The translations under genes and the position numbers were made by a program. DNA of 64,000 nucleotides, taken from assembly GCA_947443645.1 (NCBI GenBank), contig CANEXF010000009.1, forward strand, positions 62,001 through 126,000, in the 5' to 3' direction. This DNA is from Comamonadaceae bacterium (GTDB taxonomy: Bacteria; Pseudomonadota; Gammaproteobacteria; Burkholderiales; Burkholderiaceae_C). Each line of letters opens with the position of its first letter. Positions within the stretch are counted from its first letter, which is position 1. Shown here piece after piece: positions 45,435 to 55,573 of this stretch. The notes beneath the pieces were generated by a model. It worked only from the letters and a program-made list of their open reading frames with translations. It had not been told where the DNA came from and did no database searches.

Positions 45435-48359
45435 ATGCAAACAGCTCAAAACACCGCCCTCGCCGGCACCGGCGCGGTAGCCGTCAACCTGCACAGCAGC
45501 GACAGCGCTGGCCAGACAAACCCCTTCAGCAACTACCAGATCATCCGCCGCAATGGCTCGGTGGTGCCTTTCGAACCCAACAAAATTGCGGTTGCCATGA
45601 TGAAGGCATTCCTTGCCGTGCATGGCACGCAGGGTGCGGCTTCAGCCAGTGTTCGCGAGACCGTGGACGAGCTGACCCAGGCCGTCATGCGCGCCCTGAT
45701 GCGCTCGCGACCAGGCGGCGGCACCTTTCATATTGAAGATGTGCAGGACCAGGTTGAGCTCGGCCTGATGCGCGGCGGTCACCACGAAATTGCCCGGGCC
45801 TACGTGCTCTACCGCGAAAAGCGCACCCAGGAGCGCGCGCGCCAGCCGCAAGCCCAAACACCGGCGCCGGTGCTGATTCACGTGATGGACGGTGGCAAAA
45901 AAGTTGCGCTCGATATCCGCAATCTGCAAGCACTGATCGAGGCTTCCTGCGCCAATCTGGGCGCTGATGTCAAAGCCGACCCTATCGTGGCGGAAACCAT
46001 GCGCAACCTGTACGACGGCGTACCGATTGACGAGGTTTACAAGGCGTCCATTCTGGCGGCTCGTACCCTGATCGAAAAAGATCCGGACTACACCTACGCC
46101 ACCGCGCGCCTGCTGATGCACACCATACGCCGCGAAGTGCTGGGCGAAGAAGTCGCACAGGAAGAAATGGCGACCCGCTACGCCGAATACTTCCCGAAAT
46201 TCATCGCCAAGGGCGTTCAAAACGACTTGCTCGACGAGAAACTCCAGCAGTTCGACCTGGCCCGTCTGGGCGCTGCGCTCAAGCCGGAACGCGACCTGCA
46301 GTTTGACTACCTCGGTTTGCAGACCCTGTTTGACCGCTACTTTCTGCACGTGCGCAAGCAGCGCATCGAACTGCCGCAGGCTTTCTTCATGCGCGTGGCC
46401 ATGGGCCTGTCGCTCAACGAGATCAACCGCGAAGAGCGGGCCATAGAGTTCTACGAAATCCTGTCCTCGTTTGACTTCATGTCCAGCACGCCCACGCTGT
46501 TCAATGCCGGAACACTGCGTTCACAGCTGTCTTCGTGCTACCTGACCACGGTGGCTGACGATCTGGGCGGCATCTATGACGCCATCAAGGAAAACGCGCT
46601 GCTGTCGAAATTTGCCGGCGGCTTGGGCAATGACTGGACACCTGTGCGTGCACTGGGCGCACACATCAAGGGCACCAATGGCGAATCCCAGGGCGTCGTG
46701 CCTTTCCTGAAAGTGGTCAATGACACCGCCGTGGCGGTCAACCAGGGCGGCAAACGCAAGGGCGCGGTTTGCGCCTACCTGGAAACCTGGCACCTCGACA
46801 TCGAAGAGTTCCTGGAGTTGCGCAAGAACACCGGCGACGACCGCCGCCGTACGCACGACATGAACACCGCCAACTGGATCCCTGACCTGTTCATGCGCCG
46901 CGTGATGGAAAAAGGTACCTGGACGCTGTTCTCGCCCAACGACACGCCGGATCTGCATGACAAGTTCGGCAAGGAATTCGAAGCCATTTACACCGCTTAT
47001 GAAGCCAGAGCGGCGCGTGGCGAGATCAAGCCCTCGCGCACCCTGCAGGCGACCGACATGTGGCGCAAGATGCTGTCCATGCTGTTTGAGACCGGCCACC
47101 CCTGGATCACCTTCAAGGATGTCTGCAACATCCGCTCGCCACAGCAGCATGTGGGCGTCGTTCACTCCTCCAACCTGTGCACCGAGATCACGCTCAACAC
47201 CAGCGAGACCGAAACGGCTGTCTGCAATCTGGGCTCGGTCAATCTGGTCCAGCATTTGAAGAAAACGCCTGAGGGCGTCATGGTGCTCGACCACGCGAAG
47301 CTGCAAAAGACCATCACCACGGCCATGCGCATGCTGGACAACGTGATCGACATCAACTACTACGCCGTCAAGAAAGCGCGTGACTCCAACATGCGCCACC
47401 GCCCTGTGGGCCTGGGCATCATGGGCTTTCAGGACTGCCTGTACGAGCTGCGCGTACCCTACGCTTCCCAGGAAGCTGTCGAGTTCGCCGACAAATCCAT
47501 GGAAGCGGTCTGCTACCACGCCTACTGGGCGTCCACCGAACTGGCCAAAGAGCGCGGCAAATACGCCAGCTACAAGGGCTCGCTTTGGGACCAGGGCATC
47601 TTGCCGCTGGACACCCTGGACATGCTGGAAAAGGAGCGCGGCGGCTACGTTGAAGTCGACCGTTCCATCACGCTGGACTGGGAAGTGCTGCGCAAGAAAA
47701 TTGCACAGGACGGCATGCGCAACTCCAATTGCGTGGCGATTGCGCCCACCGCCACCATCTCCAACATCATTGGCGTGGATGCCTGCATTGAGCCATGCTT
47801 TGGCAATCTGTCGGTGAAGTCCAACCTGTCCGGCGAATTCACCGTCATCAATCATTACCTGGTGCGTGACCTCAAACAGCTGGGTTTGTGGGACGAAGTG
47901 ATGGTTGTGGACCTCAAGCACTTCGACGGCTCGCTGCGTCCGATTGACCGCGTACCGCAGGAAATCAAGTCGCTGTATGCCACCGCTTTTGAAGTCGAGA
48001 CTTCGTGGATTGTGGAAGCTGCAGCACGGCGCCAGAAATGGATTGACCAGGCGCAATCGCTGAATATCTACATGGCAGGCGCATCTGGCAAAAAGCTCGA
48101 CGAGACCTACAAACTGGCCTGGTTGCGCGGCCTGAAAACGACTTACTATCTGCGCACACAAAGCGCTACGCACGCAGAAAAATCAACCGTTACCGCAGGC
48201 AAGATGAACTCGGTCTCGTCAAGCACGGCAACAGCCTCCAGCGGCATGAGCGCACTGGACGCAGCCGCCGCTGCGGCACAAGCGCAAATGAATGCCGTGC
48301 CTGCAACCGACATCAAATTCTGCGCTATTGATGATCCTGGTTGCGAGGCCTGCCAGTAA
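45435..48359 (+). CDS. nrdA: Ribonucleoside-diphosphate reductase alpha subunit (class Ia)
   Basis: Catalytic subunit (974 aa) that makes dNDPs for DNA synthesis. An N-terminal ATP-cone (about residues 33-125; IIRRNGSVVPFEPNKIAVAM) gives allosteric activity control. The barrel has SSCYLTTVADDLGGIYDAI, NLCTEITLNTSETETAVCNLGSVNL in parts (active-site Cys), RPVGLGIMGFQDCLY and IAPTATISNIIGVDACIEP. The C-terminal redox pair reads CEACQ. It is longer than E. coli NrdA (761 aa), partly from the N-terminal tail and inserted segments. RBS AAGAGGAAG precedes the ATG. nrdB follows after 132 bases. Confidence 0.96.
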   Translation: MQTAQNTALAGTGAVAVNLHSSDSAGQTNPFSNYQIIRRNGSVVPFEPNKIAVAMMKAFLAVHGTQGAASASVRETVDELTQAVMRALMRSRPGGGTFHIEDVQDQVELGLMRGGHHEIARAYVLYREKRTQERARQPQAQTPAPVLIHVMDGGKKVALDIRNLQALIEASCANLGADVKADPIVAETMRNLYDGVPIDEVYKASILAARTLIEKDPDYTYATARLLMHTIRREVLGEEVAQEEMATRYAEYFPKFIAKGVQNDLLDEKLQQFDLARLGAALKPERDLQFDYLGLQTLFDRYFLHVRKQRIELPQAFFMRVAMGLSLNEINREERAIEFYEILSSFDFMSSTPTLFNAGTLRSQLSSCYLTTVADDLGGIYDAIKENALLSKFAGGLGNDWTPVRALGAHIKGTNGESQGVVPFLKVVNDTAVAVNQGGKRKGAVCAYLETWHLDIEEFLELRKNTGDDRRRTHDMNTANWIPDLFMRRVMEKGTWTLFSPNDTPDLHDKFGKEFEAIYTAYEARAARGEIKPSRTLQATDMWRKMLSMLFETGHPWITFKDVCNIRSPQQHVGVVHSSNLCTEITLNTSETETAVCNLGSVNLVQHLKKTPEGVMVLDHAKLQKTITTAMRMLDNVIDINYYAVKKARDSNMRHRPVGLGIMGFQDCLYELRVPYASQEAVEFADKSMEAVCYHAYWASTELAKERGKYASYKGSLWDQGILPLDTLDMLEKERGGYVEVDRSITLDWEVLRKKIAQDGMRNSNCVAIAPTATISNIIGVDACIEPCFGNLSVKSNLSGEFTVINHYLVRDLKQLGLWDEVMVVDLKHFDGSLRPIDRVPQEIKSLYATAFEVETSWIVEAAARRQKWIDQAQSLNIYMAGASGKKLDETYKLAWLRGLKTTYYLRTQSATHAEKSTVTAGKMNSVSSSTATASSGMSALDAAAAAAQAQMNAVPATDIKFCAIDDPGCEACQ

Positions 48360-48362
48360 AAA

Positions 48363-48406
48363 AATTGCATCGTGTCGTGAAGCTTCGCACACGATTCGAT
48401 GCAATT
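48363..48406 (+). repeat. Hairpin 1 in the nrdA-nrdB gap
   Basis: AATTGCATCG and CGATGCAATT form a perfect 10-bp outer stem, with partial pairing inside. It starts 3 bases after the nrdA stop. There is no U-run downstream, so it more likely stabilises or processes the mRNA than terminates it. Confidence 0.7.
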
Positions 48407-48423
48407 GAGCAACACTAATTTGA

Positions 48424-48459
48424 AGCGATATGAATGAACACTTTTCATTTTGTATCGCT
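48424..48459 (+). repeat. Hairpin 2 in the nrdA-nrdB gap
   Basis: AGCGATA and TATCGCT form a perfect 7-bp stem, with an inner ATGA/TCAT pairing. It ends 32 bases before the nrdB ATG. Confidence 0.65.
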
Positions 48460-48491
48460 GCTTTCATAATCACGAAATATTGGAAATCTTT

Positions 48492-49733
48492 ATGCTGACC
48501 TGGGACGAAGAAGTCAAACCATCATCGCAACAATCACTCAACAGCGGCATGCTCGATAGCCGCTCGATGGAACTTCCGCTGCCATCTTCTGTGCAGCCCC
48601 AAGCGCAAATGCGCATGCTCAATGACGGTGCCTTCGCTCCGTCGGCTACCGCGCCAAACAGCCCTGCTGCGCCAGCCGCTGCAAAAATTGACAATGCAAT
48701 CGCGACACCTGGCGCCAGGCGCGTCAAGGCGTCCGACAAACGCATCATCAACGGCCAGACCGACGTGAACCAGCTGGTTCCGTTCAAATACAAATGGGCT
48801 TGGGAAAAATACCTGGCCACCTGCGCCAACCACTGGATGCCGCAGGAAGTCAACATGACCCGCGACATTGCACTCTGGAAGGACCCCAATGGCCTGACAG
48901 AAGACGAGCGCCGTCTGGTCAAGCGCAACCTGGGCTTTTTTGTGACCGCAGATTCACTCGCGGCCAACAACATCGTTCTTGGTACCTACCGCCATATCAC
49001 CGCGCCAGAATGCCGCCAGTTCCTGCTTCGTCAGGCGTTTGAAGAAGCGATTCACACCCACGCCTACCAGTACATCACCGAGTCACTCGGTCTGGACGAG
49101 GCCGAGATCTTCAACGCCTACAACGAAGTGCAGTCGATCCGCGACAAGGACCAGTTCCTGATTCCCTTCATTGCCGTCATCTCAGACCCCAACTTCAAGA
49201 CCGGCACACCCGAAGCGGACCAGACCCTGCTCAAGTCACTGATCGTTTTTGCCTGCCTCATGGAAGGTCTGTTTTTCTACGTTGGCTTCACGCAGATTCT
49301 TGCCCTGGGTCGGCAAAACAAGATGACCGGTGCGGCCGAGCAGTACCAGTACATCCTGCGGGACGAGTCCATGCACTGCAACTTCGGCATCGACCTGATC
49401 AACCAGCTCAAGCTGGAAAATCCGCATTTGTGGACAGCAGAGTTCAAGGCTGAGATCATTGCGTTGTTCATGCAGGCCGTCGAGCTCGAGTACCGTTATG
49501 CCGAAGACACCATGCCACGTGGCGTGCTTGGGCTGAACGCGTCCATGTTCAAAGGCTATTTGCGCTATATCGCCAATCGCCGCGCTACGCAGATTGGTCT
49601 GGAAGCCCTGTTCCCCAATGAGGAGAACCCGTTTCCGTGGATGAGCGAAATGATTGACTTGAAGAAGGAACGCAACTTCTTTGAAACCCGTGTGATCGAG
49701 TACCAATCAGGCGGCGCTCTGTCCTGGGATTGA
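48492..49733 (+). CDS. nrdB: Ribonucleoside-diphosphate reductase beta subunit (class Ia)
   Basis: Radical-generating di-iron subunit (413 aa) that partners NrdA. Key helices are [50 protein letters not shown] (metal-ligand Glu and His), [19 protein letters not shown] and [17 protein letters not shown] variable N-terminal region of about 80 residues, Ser/Ala/Pro-rich, precedes the core. The ATG at 48492 (MLTWDEE) is preferred over an in-frame ATG 14 codons earlier, which lies inside hairpin 2. Confidence 0.96.
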   Translation: MLTWDEEVKPSSQQSLNSGMLDSRSMELPLPSSVQPQAQMRMLNDGAFAPSATAPNSPAAPAAAKIDNAIATPGARRVKASDKRIINGQTDVNQLVPFKYKWAWEKYLATCANHWMPQEVNMTRDIALWKDPNGLTEDERRLVKRNLGFFVTADSLAANNIVLGTYRHITAPECRQFLLRQAFEEAIHTHAYQYITESLGLDEAEIFNAYNEVQSIRDKDQFLIPFIAVISDPNFKTGTPEADQTLLKSLIVFACLMEGLFFYVGFTQILALGRQNKMTGAAEQYQYILRDESMHCNFGIDLINQLKLENPHLWTAEFKAEIIALFMQAVELEYRYAEDTMPRGVLGLNASMFKGYLRYIANRRATQIGLEALFPNEENPFPWMSEMIDLKKERNFFETRVIEYQSGGALSWD

Positions 49734-49917
49734 TTGATTTATCCACAACATGATTTCTAGACTTGCAATGACCAGTGACGCTTACCAAAGAGTACGCATT
49801 GGGCTTTGCTCCTGTGTTCGCGGCGCTGGGCCCGGTTATCCGTTGGCCCAACGCCGTGAATCGCTTTGCGTACTCCAAACGTGAAGTGCTCTTTGCAACG
49901 TGATCAAGGAGAAAACT

Positions 49918-50433
49918 ATGGCAACTGCGAAAAAAACCGTAGCTAAAAAAGCTGCACCAAAGAAAGCACCGGCTAAAAAAGTAGCCGTTAAGAAAGTCGC
50001 TGCGAAGAAAGTCGTTGCTAAAAAAGCACCGGCCAAAAAAGTAGCTGCAAAGAAAGTCGCTGCTAAAAAAGTCGTCGCTAAAAAAGCACCGGCCAAAAAA
50101 GTAGCTGCTAAAAAAGTCGCGGCCAAGAAAGTTGTCGCGAAAAAAGTCGTTGCTAAAAAAGCACCGGCTAAAAAAGTAGCCGCCAAGAAAGTTGCTGCCA
50201 AGAAAGCCGTCGCTAAAAAAGCACCGGCCAAAAAAGTAGCCGCCAAGAAAGCCGCTGCAAAAAAAGCGCCAGCAAAAAAAGCTGCCGCAAAGAAAGTAGC
50301 GAAAAAGCCCGCTGCCAAGAAAGCCGCGAAAAAACCCGCTGCGAAGGCACCTGCCACACCGGCTGCCCCTGCGGCTCAGACAACTCTGAACCCGCAAGCT
50401 GCTTGGCCGTTTCCAACTGCCAGCAAGCCTTAA
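49918..50433 (+). CDS. Histone H1-like DNA-binding protein (KAAPAK repeats)
   Basis: Very basic low-complexity protein of 171 aa built from repeats such as [17 protein letters not shown] and KKPAAKKAA, ending in an Ala/Pro-rich tail. It resembles histone H1-like proteins of Bordetella, Burkholderia and Pseudomonas (BpH1, AlgP). It should bind and condense DNA. The repeat tract is prone to slippage, so length may vary between strains. Start ATG at 49918 ([11 protein letters not shown]); the 6 codons before it lie over the ribosome binding site AAGGAG. A terminator follows. Confidence 0.93.
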   Translation: MATAKKTVAKKAAPKKAPAKKVAVKKVAAKKVVAKKAPAKKVAAKKVAAKKVVAKKAPAKKVAAKKVAAKKVVAKKVVAKKAPAKKVAAKKVAAKKAVAKKAPAKKVAAKKAAAKKAPAKKAAAKKVAKKPAAKKAAKKPAAKAPATPAAPAAQTTLNPQAAWPFPTASKP

Positions 50434-50456
50434 GCAGACAGTCCTTGTTGCTTGAA

Positions 50457-50487
50457 AGCCCGGCGTCACAGACGCTGGGCTTTTTTT
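50457..50487 (+). terminator. Intrinsic terminator of the histone-like gene
   Basis: AGCCCGGCGTC / GACGCTGGGCT stem with an ACA loop (one mismatch), followed by seven T. It starts 24 bases after the stop codon. Confidence 0.92.
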
Positions 50488-50519
50488 ATGGGCCCAGCGT
50501 TCTCTGAAAAACGGAATCT

Positions 50520-50561
50520 GCTACCAAATAAGTAGCTAATTACGCCCGCCGAATGGGCGTA
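50520..50561. repeat. Short dispersed repeat with TACGCCC/GGGCGTA hairpin
   Basis: GCTACCAAATAAGTAGCT belongs to the window's short repeat family and is followed by TACGCCC gccgaat GGGCGTA, a perfect 7-bp hairpin. It lies between the convergent histone-like and PfkB genes. Confidence 0.7.
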
Positions 50562-50570
50562 TCCACGACT

Positions 50571-51473
50571 TTAGTTGCTCAAACCCAGGGATTCCAAGGT
50601 GTAGTTCTGTCCGCCGCGAAAGGCAATCTTGTGCGCGCCTACCCGGTTGCCAAGCTCCGCGCAGCGAACCAGAGGCCAGCCTTTTTCCAGGCCAAACAGC
50701 AATGCGCCGCGAAACGCATCGCCGCAGCCGGTCGGATCCACCACTTCCTTGGCCAGGACCGGCGGTACCAGTGTTTTTTCACCAGCCACCCAGACTTCGC
50801 AACCCTGAGCGCCCAGTGTGACGATCAGCCCCTGCACGCGCAGTGACAACTCTGCGCTGGACAAACCGGTGCGATCACTGAGCAACTTCGCTTCGTAGTC
50901 GTTGACAGTCACCCAGCTGGCCAGGTCAACGAAATGGCTGAGTTCCTGGCCGTCAAACATGGGCAGACCCTGACCCGGATCGAACACAAAGGGAATCGCC
51001 GCGTCCTTGAACTGTTGGGCATGCTGCAGCATGGCATCACGCCCGTCCGGGGAAATAATGCCCAGCGTGATGTCGCTGCGCGCCGCGACTTCGGTGATGT
51101 GCGCCTGGGCCATCGCGCCTGGGTGAAAGGCCGTGATCTGGTTGTTGTCGCGGTCCGTCATGATCATGGCTTGCGCGGTGTAGCTGTCGCCGACCTCGCG
51201 CACAAACTCGGTGCTGATGCCCATGGTCTGCATGCGCGCGGCATACTCCGCGCCGTCGCTGCCGACAGTCGCCATCGGTAGCGGGTTGCCGCCAAGTTGC
51301 TTGAGCGCGTAGGCAATGTTGCCGGCGCAGCCGCCGAACTCGCGGCGCAATGCGGGCACGAGAAACGACACATTCAGGATGTGCAGCTGGTCGGGCAGGA
51401 TTTGCTCGGAAAACCGGCCCTCAAAGCTCATGATGGTGTCAAAGGCCAGGGAACCACAAATTACAGCAGACAT
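50571..51473 (-). CDS. PfkB-family carbohydrate/nucleoside kinase (adenosine kinase-like)
   Basis: Ribokinase-fold kinase (300 aa). Features are the N-terminal substrate block (ICGSLAFDTIM; EFGGCAGNIAYALKQLGG), VTVNDYEAKLLSD, and the PfkB signature 2 with catalytic Asp: DPTGCGDAFRGALLFGLEKG. The N-terminal GGCAGNIAYAL pattern is closest to adenosine kinase-like members. Substrate (adenosine, ribose or other) is not settled. It follows the DUF3426 gene by 32 bases on the same strand. Confidence 0.88.
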   Translation of the reverse strand: MSAVICGSLAFDTIMSFEGRFSEQILPDQLHILNVSFLVPALRREFGGCAGNIAYALKQLGGNPLPMATVGSDGAEYAARMQTMGISTEFVREVGDSYTAQAMIMTDRDNNQITAFHPGAMAQAHITEVAARSDITLGIISPDGRDAMLQHAQQFKDAAIPFVFDPGQGLPMFDGQELSHFVDLASWVTVNDYEAKLLSDRTGLSSAELSLRVQGLIVTLGAQGCEVWVAGEKTLVPPVLAKEVVDPTGCGDAFRGALLFGLEKGWPLVRCAELGNRVGAHKIAFRGGQNYTLESLGLSN

Positions 51474-51505
51474 TAATTTTTTCTCAATTCACAAAAGTCA
51501 GGGAT

Positions 51506-52615
51506 TCAAGGATAAAACGCCAGCAAGCGGTAGCCCGCCACTGCCGTGGGCGAAAAGTTGCCGGGAGCGATTGAAGCACCGGACGCTGGGGCCGCAGCAG
51601 GCACGGTTACCGCCAACACCTGCATGAATACCAGGCCGCTGGACTCAGCGCCCGCAAGGAGCGCGCTGCGCGTCTCGCCAAGCTGCGCCGGACTGAGCAC
51701 GCGCCGCACCAGGGCTTGATCCCGGGTGTCTGTGAGCGTTACCTCAAGCGATGGCATGGCGACCGCGACTGCGCTTGTATTTTTGATCGTAAAACTCAGG
51801 CGATAGGTGTCAGCATTGACCTTGTTGAATGCGGAGCTCTCTATCACGACAGCTTCAATACTGCGCGGCGCGTCTACCCTGCACTGCAGTTGCACGCACA
51901 ACATCTGCAGCCAGGGCTTGAGGCTGGGCTCGCGTGCTGCGACATCGTCTCTTTGCTGGACCACCACCTGTAGCAGCAGCAAGAGCGCCAGCAGCAGACT
52001 GAGAAAGCCCAGCCCGATTCGCACGGCCGGTTGACGCCAGCGCGCTTGCCGCCGCGCGTCTTTGACAAAGGAGACCTCGTCGGACACCAGGGGCAGGTCC
52101 GTCAAGGCAGGAATATCCGGCGCCTCAGAAATGCCCGCAAGGCGTGCACCTGGCAGCTCGGGCGCGACAGGCATGCTGGAGCTGTCGAAGTTGTCTGGAG
52201 GGCGCAAGCGCTCCAAGGGCTCGGACGCAGGCAGCTCTGCAACCGGCATAGGCGCTTGTAGCGGCTCGCTCGCTACCTGACTATTCACCGGCGCCACACG
52301 CACGGCCTGACCGTGCGCATCCAGGCGCAAGGTGCCGGATTCGTCGAGCAGAACTGCACGCTGGTCCTGCTGCCATTGGCCCGGATCAAAAACGCTGTGC
52401 GCGGGATCGGGCGGGCTCTGCCAAGCCGACTCGGCTTGAGGAGAAGGGGGCGCGGAGTAAAGAGCACTAGGGGTCTGCGGGATCTGCAGATGCTGGGACG
52501 CATCAAAAACATCAGCACAATGCCCACATCGCACCCAGCCTTGGGAGACTTTGAGTTGGTCGGTCACGACTTTGAACATCGTGCCGCATGCGGGGCAGCG
52601 CGTAATCAGGCTCAT
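51506..52615 (-). CDS. DUF3426 protein with MJ0042-type zinc ribbon
   Basis: Protein of 369 aa. The N-terminus carries the zinc ribbon (TRCPACGTMFKV ... WVRCGHCADVFDA; four Cys). A Pro/Ser-rich linker follows, then one membrane helix (GLGFLSLLLALLLLLQVVV, about residues 198-216) and the periplasmic DUF3426 beta domain. Function is unknown. The gene commonly follows prmA in Burkholderiales, as here, with a 90-base gap. Confidence 0.9.
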   Translation of the reverse strand: MSLITRCPACGTMFKVVTDQLKVSQGWVRCGHCADVFDASQHLQIPQTPSALYSAPPSPQAESAWQSPPDPAHSVFDPGQWQQDQRAVLLDESGTLRLDAHGQAVRVAPVNSQVASEPLQAPMPVAELPASEPLERLRPPDNFDSSSMPVAPELPGARLAGISEAPDIPALTDLPLVSDEVSFVKDARRQARWRQPAVRIGLGFLSLLLALLLLLQVVVQQRDDVAAREPSLKPWLQMLCVQLQCRVDAPRSIEAVVIESSAFNKVNADTYRLSFTIKNTSAVAVAMPSLEVTLTDTRDQALVRRVLSPAQLGETRSALLAGAESSGLVFMQVLAVTVPAAAPASGASIAPGNFSPTAVAGYRLLAFYP

Positions 52616-52705
52616 CTAGCGCTGTATTGTAGGTTGTGCCTGAGGGCGGGCCGCGGCAGCCCGAGCCCGGCAAGCGGCTTGATGCACGCCAGGCCGTCAG
52701 CAGGT

Positions 52706-53590
52706 TTAAAGCTTGGCGACCATCAGAATCCAGCCGTCTTCTTCATCCTGCACCTGCAGCTGGCAATAAGGCAGATAAGCCGCCTTGAGCTCGTCGGCCT
52801 GACGCGCCAGAATGCCGGCCAGCACCAGATGACCGCCTTTTTCAACGTGCGCGCAGAGCAGTGGCGCCAGCACCTTCAAAGGTGTGGCCAGAATATTTGC
52901 CAGCACAGTATGGTATTGACCGCTGGCTTTGTCCGGCAGTCCCGCATTGAGCCGCACATGGTTGGCTTCAGCATTGGCCCGCGTGGACTCGACTGCAGCC
53001 TCATCGATATCGACCGCATCAATATCCAAAGCGCCGAACTTGGCCGCACCTATTGCAAGAATGCCCGACCCACAGCCGTAATCCAAAGTCCTGCCAAGCG
53101 TGGGCGCACCAGCAATCCAACGCAAGCACATGCGCGTGGTCGGGTGGGTACCGGTGCCGAAAGCCAGACCCGGGTCAAGACGAATCAGCTGCCTGGCTTG
53201 CGCTGGCGGCTCATGCCAGGTCGGCACAATCCAGAACTCAGGTGTGATCTCGACCGGCGTGAACTGCGACTGCGTCAGTCGAACCCAATCCTGCTCGGGC
53301 ACGGGCTGAACCGCGATCAGCGCGCAGTCATCAAAGAAATCCTGCGCCTGCAGCAAGGCCAGCGCCTCGCGCGCCAAAGCCTCGGTGGCAAACAGGGAAA
53401 CCACCCGTGAGCGCTCCCAGCCAGCCTTGGGCGGCGGCATGCCGGGTTCGCCAAAAAGCGCCTGCTCGGCAGGCGTCTCGGCGTCGGCGTCCTCGACCGA
53501 AACGCTGAGCGCGTCGAGCGCGTCCAGTGCCTCGCTAAGCGTTTCAACGCCATCGGCAGGCACCAGCAAAATCAACTCAAACATGCTCAT
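52706..53590 (-). CDS. prmA: Ribosomal protein L11 methyltransferase
   Basis: SAM-dependent enzyme (294 aa) that trimethylates L11. The N-terminal L11-binding domain is followed by the Rossmann domain with LDYGCGSGILAIGAAKFGA (motif I), DIDEAAVESTRANAEAN and VLANILATPLKVLAPLL (NPPF-like motif). PGLAFGTGTHPTTRMCL is the family hallmark. An in-frame ATG two codons in (53584) is an alternative start. It lies between accC and the DUF3426 gene. Confidence 0.96.
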   Translation of the reverse strand: MSMFELILLVPADGVETLSEALDALDALSVSVEDADAETPAEQALFGEPGMPPPKAGWERSRVVSLFATEALAREALALLQAQDFFDDCALIAVQPVPEQDWVRLTQSQFTPVEITPEFWIVPTWHEPPAQARQLIRLDPGLAFGTGTHPTTRMCLRWIAGAPTLGRTLDYGCGSGILAIGAAKFGALDIDAVDIDEAAVESTRANAEANHVRLNAGLPDKASGQYHTVLANILATPLKVLAPLLCAHVEKGGHLVLAGILARQADELKAAYLPYCQLQVQDEEDGWILMVAKL

Positions 53591-53728
53591 AAAACCTGGC
53601 TCCCTGTGCTCGCCTTGTTAATCCTGTCGTCCTGAGCCTGCCTGAGGCGGCACCCAGAGTGGGCGATGCGTGCTTGGAACGGCGCAGCGCAGCGCTCGGT
53701 CATGCCCTGCAGCGCACCGGAGTTCGAA

Positions 53729-55078
53729 CTAGCGCACACGTTTGGACAACCATTCTTCAAGGTAGTGGATATTGGTGCCACCGTCCATGAATTTGGCGTC
53801 GACCATCAACTCGCGGTGCAGGGCGATATTGGTGTTGATGCCTTCGACCACGGTCTCGGCCAGCGCCGTGCGCATACGGGCCAGCGCCTGTTCGCGCGTG
53901 TCGCCATGCACAATGATCTTGCCAATCATGGAGTCGTAATTCGGCGGCACAAAGTAGTTGGCGTAAATGTGCGAATCCACCCGCACGCCCGGTCCACCCG
54001 GCGTGTGCCAGGTCGTGATGCGCCCCGGAGAAGGCGTGAATTTGTACGGGTCTTCGGCGTTGATGCGGCATTCAATCGAATGGCCCTTGAGCTCGATGTC
54101 ACGCTGTGCAAAGGGCAGCTTTTCGCCGGCTGCCACCATGATTTGCGTCCTCACGATGTCAATGCCCGTGATCCACTCGGTCACCGGATGCTCGACCTGC
54201 ACGCGGGTGTTCATCTCTATGAAGTAGAACTCGCCGTTTTCATACAGAAACTCAAAGGTTCCAGCGCCACGGTAGCCAATTTTCTTGACAGCAGCGACAC
54301 AGCGCTCACCGATGCGCTCTATAAGCTTGCGCGGGATGCCAGGCGCTGGCGCCTCTTCAATGACTTTTTGATGGCGGCGCTGCATGGAGCAATCGCGCTC
54401 ACCGAGCCAGACCGCATTTTTATGCTGGTCGGCCATGATCTGGATTTCAATATGCCGGGGGTTCTGCAGGAATTTCTCCATGTAGACCTCGGGATTGCCG
54501 AAAGCCGCACCGGCCTCGGCCTTGGTCGTCTGCACCGCATGCAGCAGCGCCGCCTCGGTGTGCACCACGCGCATGCCGCGACCACCGCCGCCACCTGCAG
54601 CCTTGATGATGACCGGGTAACCCACCTGCTTGGCAGTGCGCTTGATGAAAGCCGGATCATCAGGCAACGCGCCTTCGGAGCCAGGCACGCAGGGCACACC
54701 CGCCTTGATCATGGTCTGCTTGGCAGACACCTTGTCGCCCATGGTGCGTATGGAGTCCGGGCTCGGACCAATGAACTTGAACCCGCTTTTTTCAACCCGT
54801 TCTGCAAAATCGGCGTTTTCGCTCAAAAAACCATAGCCCGGGTGAATCGCCTCGGCGTCGGTCACTTCAGCGGCCGAAATGATGGCCGGCATGTTCAGGT
54901 AGCTGTGAGCCGACGCTGCGGGCCCGATGCAAACTGACTCATCCGCCAGCTTGATGTATTTCGCCTCGCGATCAGCCTCCGAGTACACCATCACAGCCTT
55001 GATGCCGAGTTCACGGCAGGCGCGCTGGATTCGCAGGGCGATCTCTCCGCGGTTGGCAATCAGTATTTTTTTAAACAT
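53729..55078 (-). CDS. accC: Biotin carboxylase subunit of acetyl-CoA carboxylase
   Basis: Carboxylates biotin on AccB using ATP and bicarbonate (449 aa). It begins [24 protein letters not shown] in parts, has the ATP-grasp glycine loop [34 protein letters not shown] and [13 protein letters not shown]. Length is normal. It is 57 bases downstream of accB in the conserved accB-accC-prmA order. Confidence 0.98.
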   Translation of the reverse strand: MFKKILIANRGEIALRIQRACRELGIKAVMVYSEADREAKYIKLADESVCIGPAASAHSYLNMPAIISAAEVTDAEAIHPGYGFLSENADFAERVEKSGFKFIGPSPDSIRTMGDKVSAKQTMIKAGVPCVPGSEGALPDDPAFIKRTAKQVGYPVIIKAAGGGGGRGMRVVHTEAALLHAVQTTKAEAGAAFGNPEVYMEKFLQNPRHIEIQIMADQHKNAVWLGERDCSMQRRHQKVIEEAPAPGIPRKLIERIGERCVAAVKKIGYRGAGTFEFLYENGEFYFIEMNTRVQVEHPVTEWITGIDIVRTQIMVAAGEKLPFAQRDIELKGHSIECRINAEDPYKFTPSPGRITTWHTPGGPGVRVDSHIYANYFVPPNYDSMIGKIIVHGDTREQALARMRTALAETVVEGINTNIALHRELMVDAKFMDGGTNIHYLEEWLSKRVR

Positions 55079-55135
55079 GCGTCTGGTAACTCAGTCTTTT
55101 GGGAAGTCTGCGGATGGGCCGGCGTGGCGCGGTCC

Positions 55136-55573
55136 TCACTCGATCATGAACAACGGCTGTCCGTATTCAACGGCCTGGCCGTTTTCGCAAAGTATCTTGG
55201 TGATCGTGCCGGACTTGTCGGCCTCGATTTCATTGAGGATCTTCATCGCCTCGATGATGCAGATGGTTTCGCCTTCCTTGACTACGTTGCCAACTTCGGC
55301 AAAAGGCTTGGCACCTGGACTGGCCGAGCGGTAAAAAGTCCCAACCATGGGTGACTTCACGGCGTGTCCAGCGGGCACAACCGGCGCCTCGACGACGGGT
55401 GCGGCAACGGCAACTGGCGCGGCCACCATGGCGACTGCAGGCTGCTGCATCACAAGGGGAGCTCCACTGGATTTGACAATGCGTACCTTGCCTTCGGCTT
55501 CGGTAATCTCCAGTTCGGACACATTGGAGTCCGAAACGAGGTCAATCAGTGTCTTGAGTTTTCTTAAATCCAT
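55136..55573 (-). CDS. accB: Biotin carboxyl carrier protein of acetyl-CoA carboxylase
   Basis: Carrier of 145 aa: an N-terminal helical part ([23 protein letters not shown] in pieces), an Ala/Val/Pro-rich linker, and a C-terminal biotinyl domain with thumb-bearing [17 protein letters not shown] and the biotinylated Lys in EAMKILNEI. The frame is open 55 codons upstream, but MDLRKL is the family start. In many Burkholderiales aroQ precedes accB; it is not here. Confidence 0.97.
   Translation of the reverse strand: MDLRKLKTLIDLVSDSNVSELEITEAEGKVRIVKSSGAPLVMQQPAVAMVAAPVAVAAPVVEAPVVPAGHAVKSPMVGTFYRSASPGAKPFAEVGNVVKEGETICIIEAMKILNEIEADKSGTITKILCENGQAVEYGQPLFMIE

Noticed and set aside
46521-48173. 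A 550-codon open frame antisense to nrdA
   Set aside because: It lies wholly opposite a strongly conserved gene, shows no domain, and is a GC-bias shadow.
49836-50357. Antisense frame of Ala/Phe repeats (AGAFFAAAF) opposite the histone-like gene
   Set aside because: It is the mirror of the lysine codon repeats and has no start signal or family resemblance.
49918-50433. The repeated unit tract as a possible CRISPR array or satellite
   Set aside because: Units are codon repeats without spacers and encode a continuous basic protein.
53666-54937. A 423-codon open frame antisense to accC
   Set aside because: Same reasoning; the opposite strand encodes clear biotin carboxylase and this frame has shadow-like His/Arg/Gly composition.
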